This document shows positions 23,928 to 33,090 of a DNA stretch of 64,000 nt, piece by piece. The DNA lies in assembly GCF_900215335.1 (NCBI RefSeq), contig NZ_OCMT01000001.1, forward strand, positions 62,001-126,000, in the 5' to 3' direction. Every line of letters begins with the position of its first letter. Positions within the stretch are counted from its first letter, which is position 1. The stretch is from Pedobacter xixiisoli (GTDB lineage: Bacteria > Bacteroidota > Bacteroidia > Sphingobacteriales > Sphingobacteriaceae). The notes beneath the pieces were generated by a model. That model had not been told where the DNA came from and did not search any database. It saw only the letters and a program-made list of their open reading frames with translations. The position numbers and the translations under genes were made by a program.

Positions 23928-25271
23928 TCAACTTCCTTGAAGGATTTTCGTTTTTTCTGCATTAAATTCTTCCTGTGTTAAAATTCCTGCATCCAATAAT
24001 TCTTTAAGGTCTAATAAAGCTTGCTTTTTATCAACTATGTTAGTAGATTTTTGTTCAAGCTTGCTGTCAGTTTGTGCAGCTTGAGCAGTTGAACTAGCTG
24101 GGCCATATTTAATCAATAGTTCGGTAATTTCATTAAAGCCTTTAATATTTGCGTAATCAATGGCTCTTTGCTCTTTGGTATTTACTACTGTAGGGTCAGC
24201 TTTATTTTCTAATAAAATTGCTGCCATATCTTTTTTACCATTTGCCGCCGCATAATGAAGTGGAGTATTTCCGCTCTCGTCTTGCACATTTACATTAGCG
24301 CCTTTGCTAAGCAATAGTTTAATCATACTAACATGACCGCTTTTTGCTGCTACATGCATTAAGCTTTCGCCGCCATAACTGTAAGCATTATTAAGTGAGA
24401 AACTTGCCTCGTTACTCAAATTGGTAGCAGTTTCTACCCAATCAAGGTACGAAGACATAGAATTGTCTGAAGACACTACTGGTTTGGCATAATTTACATC
24501 TACACCTTTATCTAAGAACAATTCCACCACTTCTTTTTGATTATGTGCACAAGCATACCAAATAGGAGATAGGCCATTTTTGTTAGTGGTAAGCACATCG
24601 GCCCCATTTTCTACCAAAAACTTAATCATCATTCTGTTGGTGTCATAACAGGCTAGTAGCAGTGCGTTTTCTCCGTTATGATTACTGTGGTTGATGTCGG
24701 CTCCATTTTGCAGTAGAAGTTCTACCGTTGGAGAATTTTTGGAAGCTACTGCAACTAACAATGGCGAATTGCCTTGTTTATCTGTAGTATTTACATCCGC
24801 TCCATTATTTAAAAGTACTTCTGCCACTTGGCGATTCCGAGTTCCCGCGGCTAAAAGTAGCGCAGTTTCTGAAAGATTGTTTCCGTTGTCTACCGATAAA
24901 CCACTTTCCAAAAGTTTGTTTAAAATCTCTACTTGACCATAAAGAGCAGCGAGATGTATTAAACTGTTGCCTTTGTGGTCTCTAATTTCTGTATTAGCAC
25001 CTTTTTCTAGCAGATACAAAGCCGTTTGCTTCTGCTTTTGCAAAAGGGCAAAATATAGGGGAGTTTCTCCGGCCTGGTCTTCGTAGTTTACATTAGCTCC
25101 GCTATCAAGTAGCATCTTTACTAAGTCTAAAAAACCGTGATGAGCAGCATAATGAAGTGCCGTTCTTCCTCTTTCATCCGTATATTTTGGATCAGCCTCT
25201 CCGTTGCTAAGTAGTAATTCGGCTATTTTGCGTTTTCCTGACTCGCAGGCAATTATAAATGACATCGACAT
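23928..25271 (-). CDS. ankyrin-repeat protein with C-terminal SHOCT-like segment
   Basis: A 447-residue protein. From about residue 10 to 395 it is a run of roughly eleven ankyrin repeats of about 33 residues (e.g. GRTALHYAAHHGFLDLVKML, GNTPLHYAAANGKKDMAAIL). A loop of about 35 residues lies between repeats near position 275-310. The last 30 residues (KQALLDLKELLDAGILTQEE) match the SHOCT pattern, a small oligomerisation motif. There is no signal peptide, so it is probably cytoplasmic. Ankyrin stacks bind other proteins; no partner is evident. A second ankyrin gene lies 110 bp upstream on the same strand. Initiation could be at the third codon (MSFIIACESGK). Confidence 0.85.
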   Translation of the reverse strand: MSMSFIIACESGKRKIAELLLSNGEADPKYTDERGRTALHYAAHHGFLDLVKMLLDSGANVNYEDQAGETPLYFALLQKQKQTALYLLEKGANTEIRDHKGNSLIHLAALYGQVEILNKLLESGLSVDNGNNLSETALLLAAGTRNRQVAEVLLNNGADVNTTDKQGNSPLLVAVASKNSPTVELLLQNGADINHSNHNGENALLLACYDTNRMMIKFLVENGADVLTTNKNGLSPIWYACAHNQKEVVELFLDKGVDVNYAKPVVSSDNSMSSYLDWVETATNLSNEASFSLNNAYSYGGESLMHVAAKSGHVSMIKLLLSKGANVNVQDESGNTPLHYAAANGKKDMAAILLENKADPTVVNTKEQRAIDYANIKGFNEITELLIKYGPASSTAQAAQTDSKLEQKSTNIVDKKQALLDLKELLDAGILTQEEFNAEKTKILQGS

Positions 25272-25381
25272 AATGAGAAATGTTAGATGAGTAAATGAAA
25301 GAATTTAGAATTATAAATAACCAATAATCAATAAAACAAATGGTCGCTAGCTAATGAACCAGTGAACAAATGAACTAAAAA
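25272..25381. repeat. AT-rich ATGAAC/TAATGA phrase between the ankyrin genes
   Basis: Contains GATGAGTAAATGAAAGAATT and CTAATGAACCAGTGAACAAA, related in wording to 5615-5637, 6561-6645 and 38139-38217. Confidence 0.4.
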
Positions 25382-26545
25382 TTATTTCATCAATAATTCT
25401 ACTGTTTTGATTTTTAAATTGTCATCGCTGGCAAGTGCTAGAGCAGTTTGGTCTTTGTTATTAGTGATGTTTTTATCTGCACCATTCTCGAGTAACAGTT
25501 TTACTTTTCTATAGGTTTCCTTCGCCTTTTCTGCTTCGTAATTAACGTTATAGGCACATACCTTATGTAGAAGTGTATTTCCTTCATCATCTTGTCGGTT
25601 GATATCTATATTCCCATTAGTTAATGCAGTTTGAAGTATTTCAGATTTTTTCTCAGCCAATATATCTACAGGCCTGGTTTCTCTTCCGTAATAAGAATTG
25701 ATTTGATATAAATCTGCGCCGTCTTTTAAAAGCTCAGCTAATAATTGAAGTTCTTTTTCGCTGCCACTGTAACTAATTCGAACATATTCAAAAAACATAC
25801 TGACCTGATCTTTATTTAGCGCATCGAAATCTGGACTAGCATATTCCTTTAATAACTGATAAGTTTCTAGGTCTAATTTTTCGGCTACTGCTAAATAGAA
25901 ACAGCTTTTTCCTTCTTTGCTTTCTTGGTTAGGATCTGCACCTGCTTTTAATAGTGGAGCAATAAATTCTTTTCTATTAAGGTCTATAGCTTGGTAAAGC
26001 GGTGTTTTTTCGACTACGTTTCCTTCGTTTATATCTAGACCTTGTTCAATCAAAAAATCAATATAACTAATGAGCAATTCAGGATTTCTGGTATAAGTTT
26101 TAGCAACCTGATGTAGGTAACCTTCTTCAGCATTATTTTTAAAGTTGATGTCAGCACCAGCATCTACTAATTTAGATATAAACGCTAAGGGAGCTTCTTT
26201 TCCAAAAAAATACGAAAGTAATGTTGAGCCAGCAACTTCATCATTGATATTCTCAACTTTTGAAAAGAAATCGTCTAGAAAAGCCAACGAATCTTCATCG
26301 GTATTTAAACTATATAGAATTCTATCGAAAATGGTATTGTTGAAACTATCGAGTTCATAAATATCTAATTCGATGGTGTTGTCTTTGAAGAGAAGTTGCA
26401 GAATTTCAAATTGCTTTTCCTTTAGTAAGGTGTCGAAAATCTGGCTTTTGGTGTAGATGTTTAACGATGGGTCTAGCTTTTCACCAGCTTGTAATAATTG
26501 TTTTGCTTCGTCAAAATTCTTGGCTTGTATCGCTTGTAAAATCAT
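25382..26545 (-). CDS. divergent ankyrin-repeat protein
   Basis: A 387-residue cytoplasmic protein with degenerate ankyrin repeats: APLAFISKLVDAGADINFKN, TPLYQAIDLNRKEFIAPLLK with AGADPNQESKEGKSCFYLAV, and GNTLLHKVCAYNVNYEAEKA followed by LLENGADKNITNNKDQTALA. The first 100 residues are helical and match the repeat consensus poorly. It is less regular than the downstream ankyrin protein, with which it likely forms a pair encoded in one direction. Function and partner are unknown. A terminator separates it from the upstream isc genes, so it is not part of that operon. Confidence 0.82.
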   Translation of the reverse strand: MILQAIQAKNFDEAKQLLQAGEKLDPSLNIYTKSQIFDTLLKEKQFEILQLLFKDNTIELDIYELDSFNNTIFDRILYSLNTDEDSLAFLDDFFSKVENINDEVAGSTLLSYFFGKEAPLAFISKLVDAGADINFKNNAEEGYLHQVAKTYTRNPELLISYIDFLIEQGLDINEGNVVEKTPLYQAIDLNRKEFIAPLLKAGADPNQESKEGKSCFYLAVAEKLDLETYQLLKEYASPDFDALNKDQVSMFFEYVRISYSGSEKELQLLAELLKDGADLYQINSYYGRETRPVDILAEKKSEILQTALTNGNIDINRQDDEGNTLLHKVCAYNVNYEAEKAKETYRKVKLLLENGADKNITNNKDQTALALASDDNLKIKTVELLMK

Positions 26546-26625
26546 GGAATAGGGCTTTTTCTTCCACTTAGCTCAATTTTTATACCAAGCATTATTATTT
26601 AGTCTCATTCGGTTAGTGTAAAACA

Positions 26626-26657
26626 AAAAAGGCACTGCTGTGAAGCAGTGCCTTTTT
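26626..26657 (-). terminator. terminator of the isc gene cluster
   Basis: AAAAAGGCACTGCT, loop GTGA, AGCAGTGCCTTTTT: a 14-bp perfect stem with flanking A and T tracts, 18 bp past the iscA stop. Confidence 0.85.
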
Positions 26658-26675
26658 ATAATGATTTTCGAAAAG

Positions 26676-27002
26676 CTATACAGAAAAACTTTCCCCACAA
26701 CCGCAAGTACGGCTAGCGTTTGGATTAACAAAGTTAAATCCTTTACCGTTTAAGCCATCAGTGAAGTCTAATTCTGTGCCTGCTAGATATAAAAAGGATT
26801 TCATATCTAAAGCAATTCTAATTCCTCGGTCTTCAAAAAATTGATCGCCTTTTTGTTCTTCGTTGTCAAAATCTAAATTATAAGACAAACCAGAACAGCC
26901 ACCTCCTTTTACAGACACACGTAAAAAATAATCAGAACCCATTTCAGAATCCTGCATTAAGGTGTCTATTTTACTTTTTGCTTTATCTGTGATAGTAATC
27001 AT
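26676..27002 (-). CDS. iscA: A-type iron-sulfur carrier protein (HesB/IscA)
   Basis: A 108-residue Fe-S carrier. The three conserved cysteines are present: one in VKGGGCSGLSYNL and two in the C-terminal TCGCGESFSV. The protein passes clusters from the IscU scaffold to apo-proteins. Its position third after iscS and iscU on the same strand supports the role; it could equally be named after ErpA/SufA, which the sequence does not separate. The 69-bp gap to iscU carries a hairpin repeat (27019-27062). A strong terminator follows the stop. Confidence 0.92.
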   Translation of the reverse strand: MITITDKAKSKIDTLMQDSEMGSDYFLRVSVKGGGCSGLSYNLDFDNEEQKGDQFFEDRGIRIALDMKSFLYLAGTELDFTDGLNGKGFNFVNPNASRTCGCGESFSV

Positions 27003-27018
27003 GATATTTACGGTTTAC

Positions 27019-27062
27019 GATTTTAGATTTACGATTGACCTGCATGATGCAAATCTAAAATC
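27019..27062. repeat. 12-bp inverted repeat between iscU and iscA
   Basis: GATTTTAGATTT (27019-27030) and AAATCTAAAATC (27051-27062) with a 20-nt loop; a member of the CGTAAATCTAAAATCGTAA family. In the mRNA it could slow decay or lower read-through to iscA. Confidence 0.6.
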
Positions 27063-27071
27063 TAAAATTTC

Positions 27072-27485
27072 TTAGTGGTGTGATTTAGGTAACTCTAATG
27101 CTTCCATTCCGTTTTTAACGCGGTAATCGTTAATTGCAGATTTGATAGCATCTTCAGCTAATACCGAACAGTGGATTTTTACTGGAGGCAAAGCCAATTC
27201 TTCAACTAAATCCATATTATCGATAGCCAAAGCCTCGTCAATGGATTTACCTTTTAACCATTCTGTAGCTAAAGATGAAGAAGCAATAGCCGAACCGCAT
27301 CCAAAAGTTTTGAATTTAGCATCGGTAATCATATTGTTGTCATCAACTTCAATTTGTAAACGCATCACGTCGCCGCACTCTGGAGCACCTACTAAACCAG
27401 TACCTACGTTTTTATTGTCTTTATTTAAAGTACCAACGTTTCTAGGGTTGGTATAGTGGTCAATTACTTTTTCTGAATATGCCAT
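27072..27485 (-). CDS. iscU: iron-sulfur cluster assembly scaffold IscU
   Basis: A 137-residue scaffold on which Fe-S clusters are built from sulfur delivered by IscS. Cluster ligands are Cys37 (APECGDVM), Cys63 (TFGCGSAIASSS) and Cys106 (KIHCSVLAEDAI). The LPPVK motif (99-103), the recognition site for the HscA chaperone in proteobacteria, is intact, although no hscA or hscB gene is present here. Length and motif order are complete. It lies between iscS and iscA on the same strand, with repeat-bearing spacers on both sides. Confidence 0.95.
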   Translation of the reverse strand: MAYSEKVIDHYTNPRNVGTLNKDNKNVGTGLVGAPECGDVMRLQIEVDDNNMITDAKFKTFGCGSAIASSSLATEWLKGKSIDEALAIDNMDLVEELALPPVKIHCSVLAEDAIKSAINDYRVKNGMEALELPKSHH

Positions 27486-27486
27486 G

Positions 27487-27603
27487 ATATTTTAGATTTT
27501 AGATTTACGATTTTAGATTGTCTGCCACCGTAAATTGTTATATTCTTAATTTATTTAATGATTGTCTATTTCAAATCGTAACTCGTAAATCTACAATCGT
27601 AAT
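27487..27603. repeat. facing copies of the CGTAAATCTAAAATCGTAA repeat between iscS and iscU
   Basis: TTAGATTTACGATTTTAGAT (from about 27496) and, inverted, AATCGTAACTCGTAAATCTA (from about 27577) with about 60 bp between. Able to form a long imperfect hairpin inside the isc transcript. Confidence 0.55.
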
Positions 27604-27608
27604 TCTCT

Positions 27609-28820
27609 TTAGTGTTCTGCCCACTCAATTTTGCTCAAGTCAATTCCTTCTTTAAACATTTCCCAAAGTGGAGAAAGGTCTCTTAAGTGGTTAACTGCTT
27701 TTCTAGTGTTTTCTATTGCGTAGTCAACTTCTTCTTCTGTAGTAAATCTTCCTAATCCAAAACGGATTGAAGAGTGTGCCAAATCATCAGAAAGACCTAA
27801 CGCCTTTAACACGTAAGATGGTTCTAATGAAGCCGAAGTACAAGCCGAACCTGAAGAAACTGCTAAATCTTTCATCGCCATCATTAAACCTTCGCCTTCA
27901 ACATATTTAAAAGAAATATTAGCTACGTGAGGTAAACGATGTTGTGTATTACCATTTACATAACTTTCTTCCATTGTATTTAAAGAGGTTTCTAATTTAT
28001 CACGCAAAGCAGATAAACGTTTAGCTTCTTCATCCATTTCTAAGCGACAAAGCTCACAAGCTTTACCTAAACCTACAATACCTGGTACATTTAACGTGCC
28101 AGAACGCATACCACGCTCATGACCACCGCCATCCATTTGTGAAGTAACCTTAACTCTTGGGTTTTTTCTACGTACGTATAAAGCACCAACACCTTTTGGT
28201 CCGTACATTTTGTGCGCACTGAAAGCCATTAAGTCAATTCCATCAGCATTTACATCTACCGGAATTTTACCAACCGCTTGTGTAGCATCAGTAAAAAATA
28301 AAGCACCGTGTTTGTGAGCGATAGCAGAAATTTCTTTGATAGGTTGTACTACACCAATTTCGTTATTACCATACATGATGGTTACCAAAATGGTTTCCGG
28401 TGTCATTGCAGCTTCTAATTCAGCTAGGTCAATTAAACCATCTTCTTTAACTTGTAGATAAGTAACTTTTGCACCTTGTTTTTCTAAATGCTTGCAGGTA
28501 TCTAAAACAGCTTTGTGCTCTGTAGTAGCGGTAATGATGTGATTACCTTTATCAGCATACATTTCGAAAACACCTTTGATCGCCAAGTTATCAGCCTCAG
28601 TAGCGCCAGAAGTAAAGATGATTTCTTTTTCTGTACAGCCAATCAATTTTGCAACTTGTTCGCGGGCATAGTCTACACCTTCTTCAGCAACCCAGCCAAA
28701 AGCGTGGTTACGGCTAGCTGCATTACCAAATTTGTTAGTGAAATAAGGCAACATAGCTTCCAATACTCTTGGATCTAGAGGTGTTGTAGCATTATTATCT
28801 AAGTAAATAGGAAGTTCCAT
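27609..28820 (-). CDS. iscS: cysteine desulfurase IscS
   Basis: A 403-residue class V PLP aminotransferase-fold enzyme. It takes sulfur from L-cysteine as a persulfide and gives it to IscU. The start region [20 protein letters not shown], the PLP lysine in [15 protein letters not shown] and the catalytic Cys loop in [20 protein letters not shown] are all present. The ATSxxxxAI-type loop marks the IscS/NifS group rather than SufS. It is the first gene of iscS-iscU-iscA. The promoter lies upstream (TATCTTTG on the minus strand at 28887-28880), giving a leader of about 55 nt. No IscR-type regulator is encoded nearby. Confidence 0.95.
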   Translation of the reverse strand: MELPIYLDNNATTPLDPRVLEAMLPYFTNKFGNAASRNHAFGWVAEEGVDYAREQVAKLIGCTEKEIIFTSGATEADNLAIKGVFEMYADKGNHIITATTEHKAVLDTCKHLEKQGAKVTYLQVKEDGLIDLAELEAAMTPETILVTIMYGNNEIGVVQPIKEISAIAHKHGALFFTDATQAVGKIPVDVNADGIDLMAFSAHKMYGPKGVGALYVRRKNPRVKVTSQMDGGGHERGMRSGTLNVPGIVGLGKACELCRLEMDEEAKRLSALRDKLETSLNTMEESYVNGNTQHRLPHVANISFKYVEGEGLMMAMKDLAVSSGSACTSASLEPSYVLKALGLSDDLAHSSIRFGLGRFTTEEEVDYAIENTRKAVNHLRDLSPLWEMFKEGIDLSKIEWAEH

Positions 28821-28879
28821 CTAATATTTAATTTTTAAAATTTAGCTGAGGGCTTAACGCTTTTCAGCTTTTAACAATA

Positions 28880-28907
28880 CAAAGATACGAAAAAACTTTC
28901 CGAACAA
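28880..28907 (-). promoter_or_regulatory. promoter of the iscSUA genes
   Basis: TATCTTTG (28887-28880) with TTG at 28907-28905, spacer 17 bp, slightly short. The box matches the consensus exactly. Confidence 0.5.
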
Positions 28908-28974
28908 TTATAGATAATGGCTATGAAGCTATAGATAAAACCTGCATTTTTACATTCTGATAACGAGAATAGTT

Positions 28975-29040
28975 TCGGGTTAGGAGTTGAGGGTTACGTG
29001 TTCACGCTCCCACAACCTGTAACTCGCAACTCATAACTTC
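28975..29040. repeat. inverted GAGTTG/GTAAC repeat upstream of mce
   Basis: GGGTTAGGAGTTGAGGGTTA faces CTGTAACTCGCAACTCATAA; the arms are about 75 percent complementary. It shares the ACTCGTAA wording of the repeat family at 27577 and 36170. Confidence 0.45.
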
Positions 29041-29043
29041 ATT

Positions 29044-29445
29044 ATGAATAAAATAGAACATATAGGGATAGCGGTGGCTGATTTGCAAAAAGCATCTACT
29101 TTGTACGAGCAATTGTTGGGTACAAATTGCTATAAAACCGAGCGAGTGGAGAGTGAAAATGTTGACACGGCCTTTTTCAAAACTGGAGAAAATAAGATAG
29201 AATTATTAGCTAGCACAGCTGATGATAGCGCTATCGCTAAGTTTATTGCCAAGAGAGGAGAGGGCATACATCACATTGCTTTTGAGGTGGATGATATTTA
29301 TGCTGAAATGGAAAGATTGAGGAATGAAGGTTTTGTGTTGTTAAACGAAGAGCCTAAAAAAGGTGCAGACAATAAGTTGATTTGCTTTGTGCATCCAAAA
29401 GGAACGAATGGTGTTTTAATTGAACTTTGTCAGGAGATTAGATGA
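29044..29445 (+). CDS. mce: methylmalonyl-CoA epimerase
   Basis: A 133-residue glyoxalase-fold enzyme that interconverts (S)- and (R)-methylmalonyl-CoA, linking propionate and succinate metabolism. It has the paired beta-alpha-beta modules with metal-ligand positions in KIEHIGIAVADL, EGIHHIAFEVDDI and VLIELCQEI, as expected of the vicinal-oxygen-chelate family. Length is normal. The stop overlaps the next start (ATGA), so it is coupled to the small gene downstream. The mutase subunits are not in this window. Confidence 0.9.
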   Translation: MNKIEHIGIAVADLQKASTLYEQLLGTNCYKTERVESENVDTAFFKTGENKIELLASTADDSAIAKFIAKRGEGIHHIAFEVDDIYAEMERLRNEGFVLLNEEPKKGADNKLICFVHPKGTNGVLIELCQEIR

Positions 29446-29726
29446 GCATGTCATTGGCAAAAATGGTAGGCAAAGATTTTGAACTGCCAGAAGATATAGC
29501 TGAAAATCAATTGAGAGAGGTTTTGGTGAAAGCTTTTGAATATTTGGTAGAAGATGATTTTTCTAAATTGGTGCAAATTCTTTACCGTGCCGATGTAGAC
29601 CAAGATAAATTGAAGCAACTATTGGAAAGTGCCAAAAACTCTAGCTCTGGGGAAGTAATCGCAGATGCGTACATCGCTAGGCAAAAAGCTAAGCTGGAGA
29701 TTTGGAATAAATATTCGAAGTCTTGA
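29442..29726 (+). CDS. small helical protein coupled to mce, unknown function
   Basis: A 94-residue, mostly helical, acidic protein (AENQLREVLVKAFEYLVEDD, FSKLVQILYRADVDQDKLKQ). It has no signal, membrane segment or recognised motif. Its ATG overlaps the mce stop by 4 bp, a strong sign of coupled translation and related function. A second ATG two codons later could also serve. It ends just before a long bidirectional repeat hairpin (29741-29837). Confidence 0.65.
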   Translation: MSMSLAKMVGKDFELPEDIAENQLREVLVKAFEYLVEDDFSKLVQILYRADVDQDKLKQLLESAKNSSSGEVIADAYIARQKAKLEIWNKYSKS

Positions 29727-29740
29727 GTTTTATATCTTGT

Positions 29741-29837
29741 CGTCATTTCGAGCGAAACATAGTGAAGTCGAGAAATCTTTGAATAATAATTTGACTTAAA
29801 GATTTCTCCATTACGCTGCGCTCCAGTCGAAATGACG
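29741..29837. repeat. long imperfect hairpin of the CGTCATTTCGA repeat family
   Basis: CGTCATTTCGAGCGAAAC at the left faces GTCGAAATGACG at the right, with inner arms GAGAAATCTTT and AAAGATTTCTC. It fills the gap between the convergent mce-linked gene and the antiporter gene. Similar element at 39963-40050; half copies at 5301-5328 and 63861-63893. Confidence 0.7.
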
Positions 29838-29846
29838 GACAATACT

Positions 29847-31094
29847 TTACTCTTCCTCCTGAGAAAGCGCCCTCGTAGCCACTTTGCCAACGGTTAAACC
29901 TTGTGCAATAATGGAGAATACCACAATAAAATAAGTGGTGGCCAAAATTACCGGCTTGTGTGGGCCTTCATCAATGGATAAAGCCAAGGCAATGGAAACG
30001 CCACCTCTTAAACCTCCCCAAACCAATACTTTTATTGTTCCCTTACTAAATTTGTTTTTAAATGGAATTACTTTAACAGGGATGTAAATAGAGATAAATC
30101 TGGCAAAAAGTACAATTAAAATACTTAGGCCACCCATGATCCAGTAGTTGGTAATGTTAGGGATAATCAATAATTCGAAGCCGATAAACAGGAATAAAAT
30201 GGCGTTTAATATTTCATCAATCAACTCCCAAAATTTATTTAGATAATCTTTAGTAGTAGTAGACATGGCTGTTCTTTTGCCATAATTTCCAATCACAATA
30301 CCTGCCGCAACCATGGTTAGCGGACCAGAAATATGCATCCCTCTGGCAATTAAATAACCGCCCATCACTACCGATAAAGTAATCAAAACAGATACTTTGT
30401 AATCATCGATTTTACGCATGGCGTTTGATGCCCCAATACCTAGTAAAGCACCAACTATAAATCCACCAGCTGCTTCTTTAATCAATAGCCAAGAGATATT
30501 GCCAAACGAAATATCTAAGTCGCTACTTTGCGTTAACTGCAAGATAACAGCGAAAACCACAACCGCAACACCATCATTAAATAGCGATTCGCCTGCAACT
30601 TTCGTTTCTAATGATTTCTTCACTTTGGCTTCCTTTAACACGCCCATTACCGCAATTGGGTCGGTAGGAGATATCAAGGCTCCAAATAACAAACAATAAA
30701 GAAAAGGAATATTTAAACCGAGTAATGGCGCAACATAAAAAACAATTCCGCCAACTACAAAAGTGGATATAACCACACTAACGGTAGAGAATATTACAAT
30801 TGGCCCACGTTGTTCCTTTAAATCTTTTAGGTTGATATGGATAGCACCCGCAAAGAGTAGAAAGTTTAGCATGGCGCCCATCAATACTTCCGTAAAATCT
30901 ACATCCTTTAAAAGGTTGGAGAAATGAGTGAAAGTATCAGGAAATAAATGACCTGTAATTACTAAAATGATAGACGATATCATGGCAATAATCATGATGC
31001 CAATAGTAGAAGGTAACTTTAAATATCGAAGATTGAGATACGAGAAAAAAGACGCAAGAACGATGAGAACGGAAAAAGAATAGTATAACTCCAT
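29847..31094 (-). CDS. sodium/proton antiporter, CPA1 family
   Basis: A 415-residue inner-membrane protein with about 12 hydrophobic segments. The CPA1 signatures are present: [19 protein letters not shown] and the ion-binding Asn-Asp in [19 protein letters not shown]. The arginine-bearing late helix ([16 protein letters not shown]) is also kept. Such carriers exchange Na+ or K+ for H+ and help control pH and salt. It lacks the long cytoplasmic tail of NhaP2/YjbQ-type proteins. It is divergent from the histidine kinase operon at 31324, and a CCCC-AAT-GGGG palindrome lies between them. Confidence 0.92.
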   Translation of the reverse strand: MELYYSFSVLIVLASFFSYLNLRYLKLPSTIGIMIIAMISSIILVITGHLFPDTFTHFSNLLKDVDFTEVLMGAMLNFLLFAGAIHINLKDLKEQRGPIVIFSTVSVVISTFVVGGIVFYVAPLLGLNIPFLYCLLFGALISPTDPIAVMGVLKEAKVKKSLETKVAGESLFNDGVAVVVFAVILQLTQSSDLDISFGNISWLLIKEAAGGFIVGALLGIGASNAMRKIDDYKVSVLITLSVVMGGYLIARGMHISGPLTMVAAGIVIGNYGKRTAMSTTTKDYLNKFWELIDEILNAILFLFIGFELLIIPNITNYWIMGGLSILIVLFARFISIYIPVKVIPFKNKFSKGTIKVLVWGGLRGGVSIALALSIDEGPHKPVILATTYFIVVFSIIAQGLTVGKVATRALSQEEE

Positions 31095-31222
31095 GAATAA
31101 AATTTAAAGGTTTTCGAACTAGGTAAGTTCGCAATATAACAATTAGGGGCTTTTTGACCAATTTTTAAGTGGCTTTTGTTACACGAATTAGGCCGTTGAA
31201 AAAGTCTTCTATAGTTTAATAA

Positions 31223-31239
31223 ATACCCCAATGGGGTAT
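31223..31239. promoter_or_regulatory. perfect inverted repeat, candidate operator
   Basis: ATACCCC-AAT-GGGGTAT. Its pattern resembles operators of the CsoR/CstR/RcnR repressors (G/C tracts flanked by TA). It lies in the divergent gap, 129 bp from the antiporter start and 85 bp from the kinase start. No such repressor gene is in the window. Confidence 0.4.
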
Positions 31240-31323
31240 CGTTTCAAAAGAGATAAGTATTTATATTGCAAAGCTTTCAGTGCGCTAAGGATACATAAGC
31301 AAATGATGATTATATTTATTTAA

Positions 31324-33084
31324 ATGAAAATAAAGATTTTTTTTGTCGTGTTTTTGCTTTGTGATTTGGTTTATGCACAAAAGAGATTGGATAAGACCGA
31401 AGGCAGTCTAGCCCAAAAGTTAATTTTGGAAAAGGCCTATGCCTACATGAGTAACGACCAGTATGACTCTGCACAGTATTGCCTTAATAAAATTTATGCG
31501 ATAGACAGTTCTCGAAAACCTACCCAATTTGCATATTACCTAACTACTTGTCAGGCTGAAATTTATTACTATAATAATTTGCATTTATTGGGGTTGCAAG
31601 AGTCGCTGAAGGGCGAAACCATAGCTAAAATCTTAAAAGATAGTGTGCTGATGGCCGATTCATATAACTTCATTGGCTTGTTTCACTTGAACAATAATAA
31701 ACTGGAGCAGGCAAAGGTTTCGTTTAAAAAGTCATTAACATTTGCTAAACAGCCGCCCTATAAAAAGTTCTATATGGATTTGACCAAGCCTCATCATATT
31801 TTGGGGAATTTGGCAGAAACCTATGAAAAGCTGAACGTCCCAGATAGTGCCATTTTTTTCAGTAGATTGTCCTTAAAAAAGGCTAGAGAAATTAATTCTG
31901 AAAGAGGTGTAGCTACTGGAGCGCTCAATACAGGCAATGCTTACTTGTTAAATGTGGAGATAGATAGTGCATACAAATATTTTGAGCTTACCAAGTTTTA
32001 CGCCATCAAGGCGGATGAGTTTGATGTAGAGCTGACAGCGTGTAGCGGCATGGCCGAATGCGCAGCTGCAAAAGGTGATAAGAAATTGGCTTTTCAGTAT
32101 CTAGATGAGGGATTTGCTGTATTGAAAAAATATCCGCAGTTAAATGATTTCTATGCTGCTATGTTTTTGGACATTGCGATTAAACTCTATCGTAAATATG
32201 ACAATGTGCAACTGCTGAACAGAACTTTGGAATTGAAATCGAAACGAGAGACTGTGACTTACAATAGAAATAACAGGCAAATCCAGTCTTTGCTATTAAC
32301 GGGAATCAATAACGAGAAAACAATTTTTAAGCTAGAATTGGCTGATTCAAAAAGCAAACAAAGCTTGGCAAATACAAGGATTTATGTGTTGTTGCTAGTT
32401 TTGGGTATGGTAGTAATTGCATTTGTTGCCTATCGTTATTATACGCTTCAACGTTTGCGATTGGCCAATATGAGAACCAAAATCAGTCAGGATTTGCATG
32501 ATGAAGTTGGGGCAACCTTAAGTGGAATAGCGATGTATAGTTATATTGCTCAAGAACAAATCAAGAATCAACAACCCGAAAGGGTACAAGGCTCTTTGGA
32601 TATCATTAAAGATAACGCTGCAGAAATGGTGGCAAAACTTAATGATATTGTTTGGACAGTTAATCCTCGGCTAGATCATTTGCAAGATTTAATAGGAAGA
32701 TTAAAAGAATTTGCCATTCAAACTACTAATGCAAAGCAAATTCAGCTGGGTTTTCGTGAAATTGGCAAATTAGACGAAGTGAAATTGCCTATGCAAGCTC
32801 GTAAAAATATCTACCTAATTTGTAAAGAGGCAATTAATAATGCAGTTAAATATAGCGAAGCTGAAGAACTGGAAGTTGTATTTGAGGTAAAACAAAAGCT
32901 GTTGATCGTGAGTGTAAAGGATACTGGAAAGGGCTTCTTGGTGGAAAGAGAAACTAATGGCAATGGTTTGTTGAACATGAACAGTAGGGCAAGAGAAATT
33001 AATGCTAAGCTAATGTTGTCAAGTGTACCAAATCAAGGTACTTCTGTGCATTTTACTTATAAATTCAAAGGGATATCAAAATAA
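31324..33084 (+). CDS. membrane sensor histidine kinase with extracytoplasmic TPR domain
   Basis: A 586-residue sensor. The order is a signal peptide (ending LVYAQ), helical TPR-type repeats (about 30-330, e.g. SYNFIGLFHLNNNKLEQAKV), one membrane helix (about 351-371, IYVLLLVLGMVVIAFVAYRY), a HisKA_3 phosphoacceptor domain and an HATPase domain. His392 lies in QDLHDEVGATLSGI, and the G-boxes are DTGKGF and GNGLLNMNSRA. It is the NarL-system type of kinase and is paired with the LuxR-type regulator 6 bp downstream. Together they form a complete two-component system with unknown signal. The start is supported by the signal peptide. Confidence 0.92.
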   Translation: MKIKIFFVVFLLCDLVYAQKRLDKTEGSLAQKLILEKAYAYMSNDQYDSAQYCLNKIYAIDSSRKPTQFAYYLTTCQAEIYYYNNLHLLGLQESLKGETIAKILKDSVLMADSYNFIGLFHLNNNKLEQAKVSFKKSLTFAKQPPYKKFYMDLTKPHHILGNLAETYEKLNVPDSAIFFSRLSLKKAREINSERGVATGALNTGNAYLLNVEIDSAYKYFELTKFYAIKADEFDVELTACSGMAECAAAKGDKKLAFQYLDEGFAVLKKYPQLNDFYAAMFLDIAIKLYRKYDNVQLLNRTLELKSKRETVTYNRNNRQIQSLLLTGINNEKTIFKLELADSKSKQSLANTRIYVLLLVLGMVVIAFVAYRYYTLQRLRLANMRTKISQDLHDEVGATLSGIAMYSYIAQEQIKNQQPERVQGSLDIIKDNAAEMVAKLNDIVWTVNPRLDHLQDLIGRLKEFAIQTTNAKQIQLGFREIGKLDEVKLPMQARKNIYLICKEAINNAVKYSEAEELEVVFEVKQKLLIVSVKDTGKGFLVERETNGNGLLNMNSRAREINAKLMLSSVPNQGTSVHFTYKFKGISK

Positions 33085-33090
33085 GCAAAC

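Noticed and set aside
27019..27062. TTTAGATTT strings in the isc gaps as MntR-type operators
   Set aside because: They lack the TTTAGA-N4-TCTAAA layout and belong to the CGTAAATCTAAAATCGTAA intergenic repeat.
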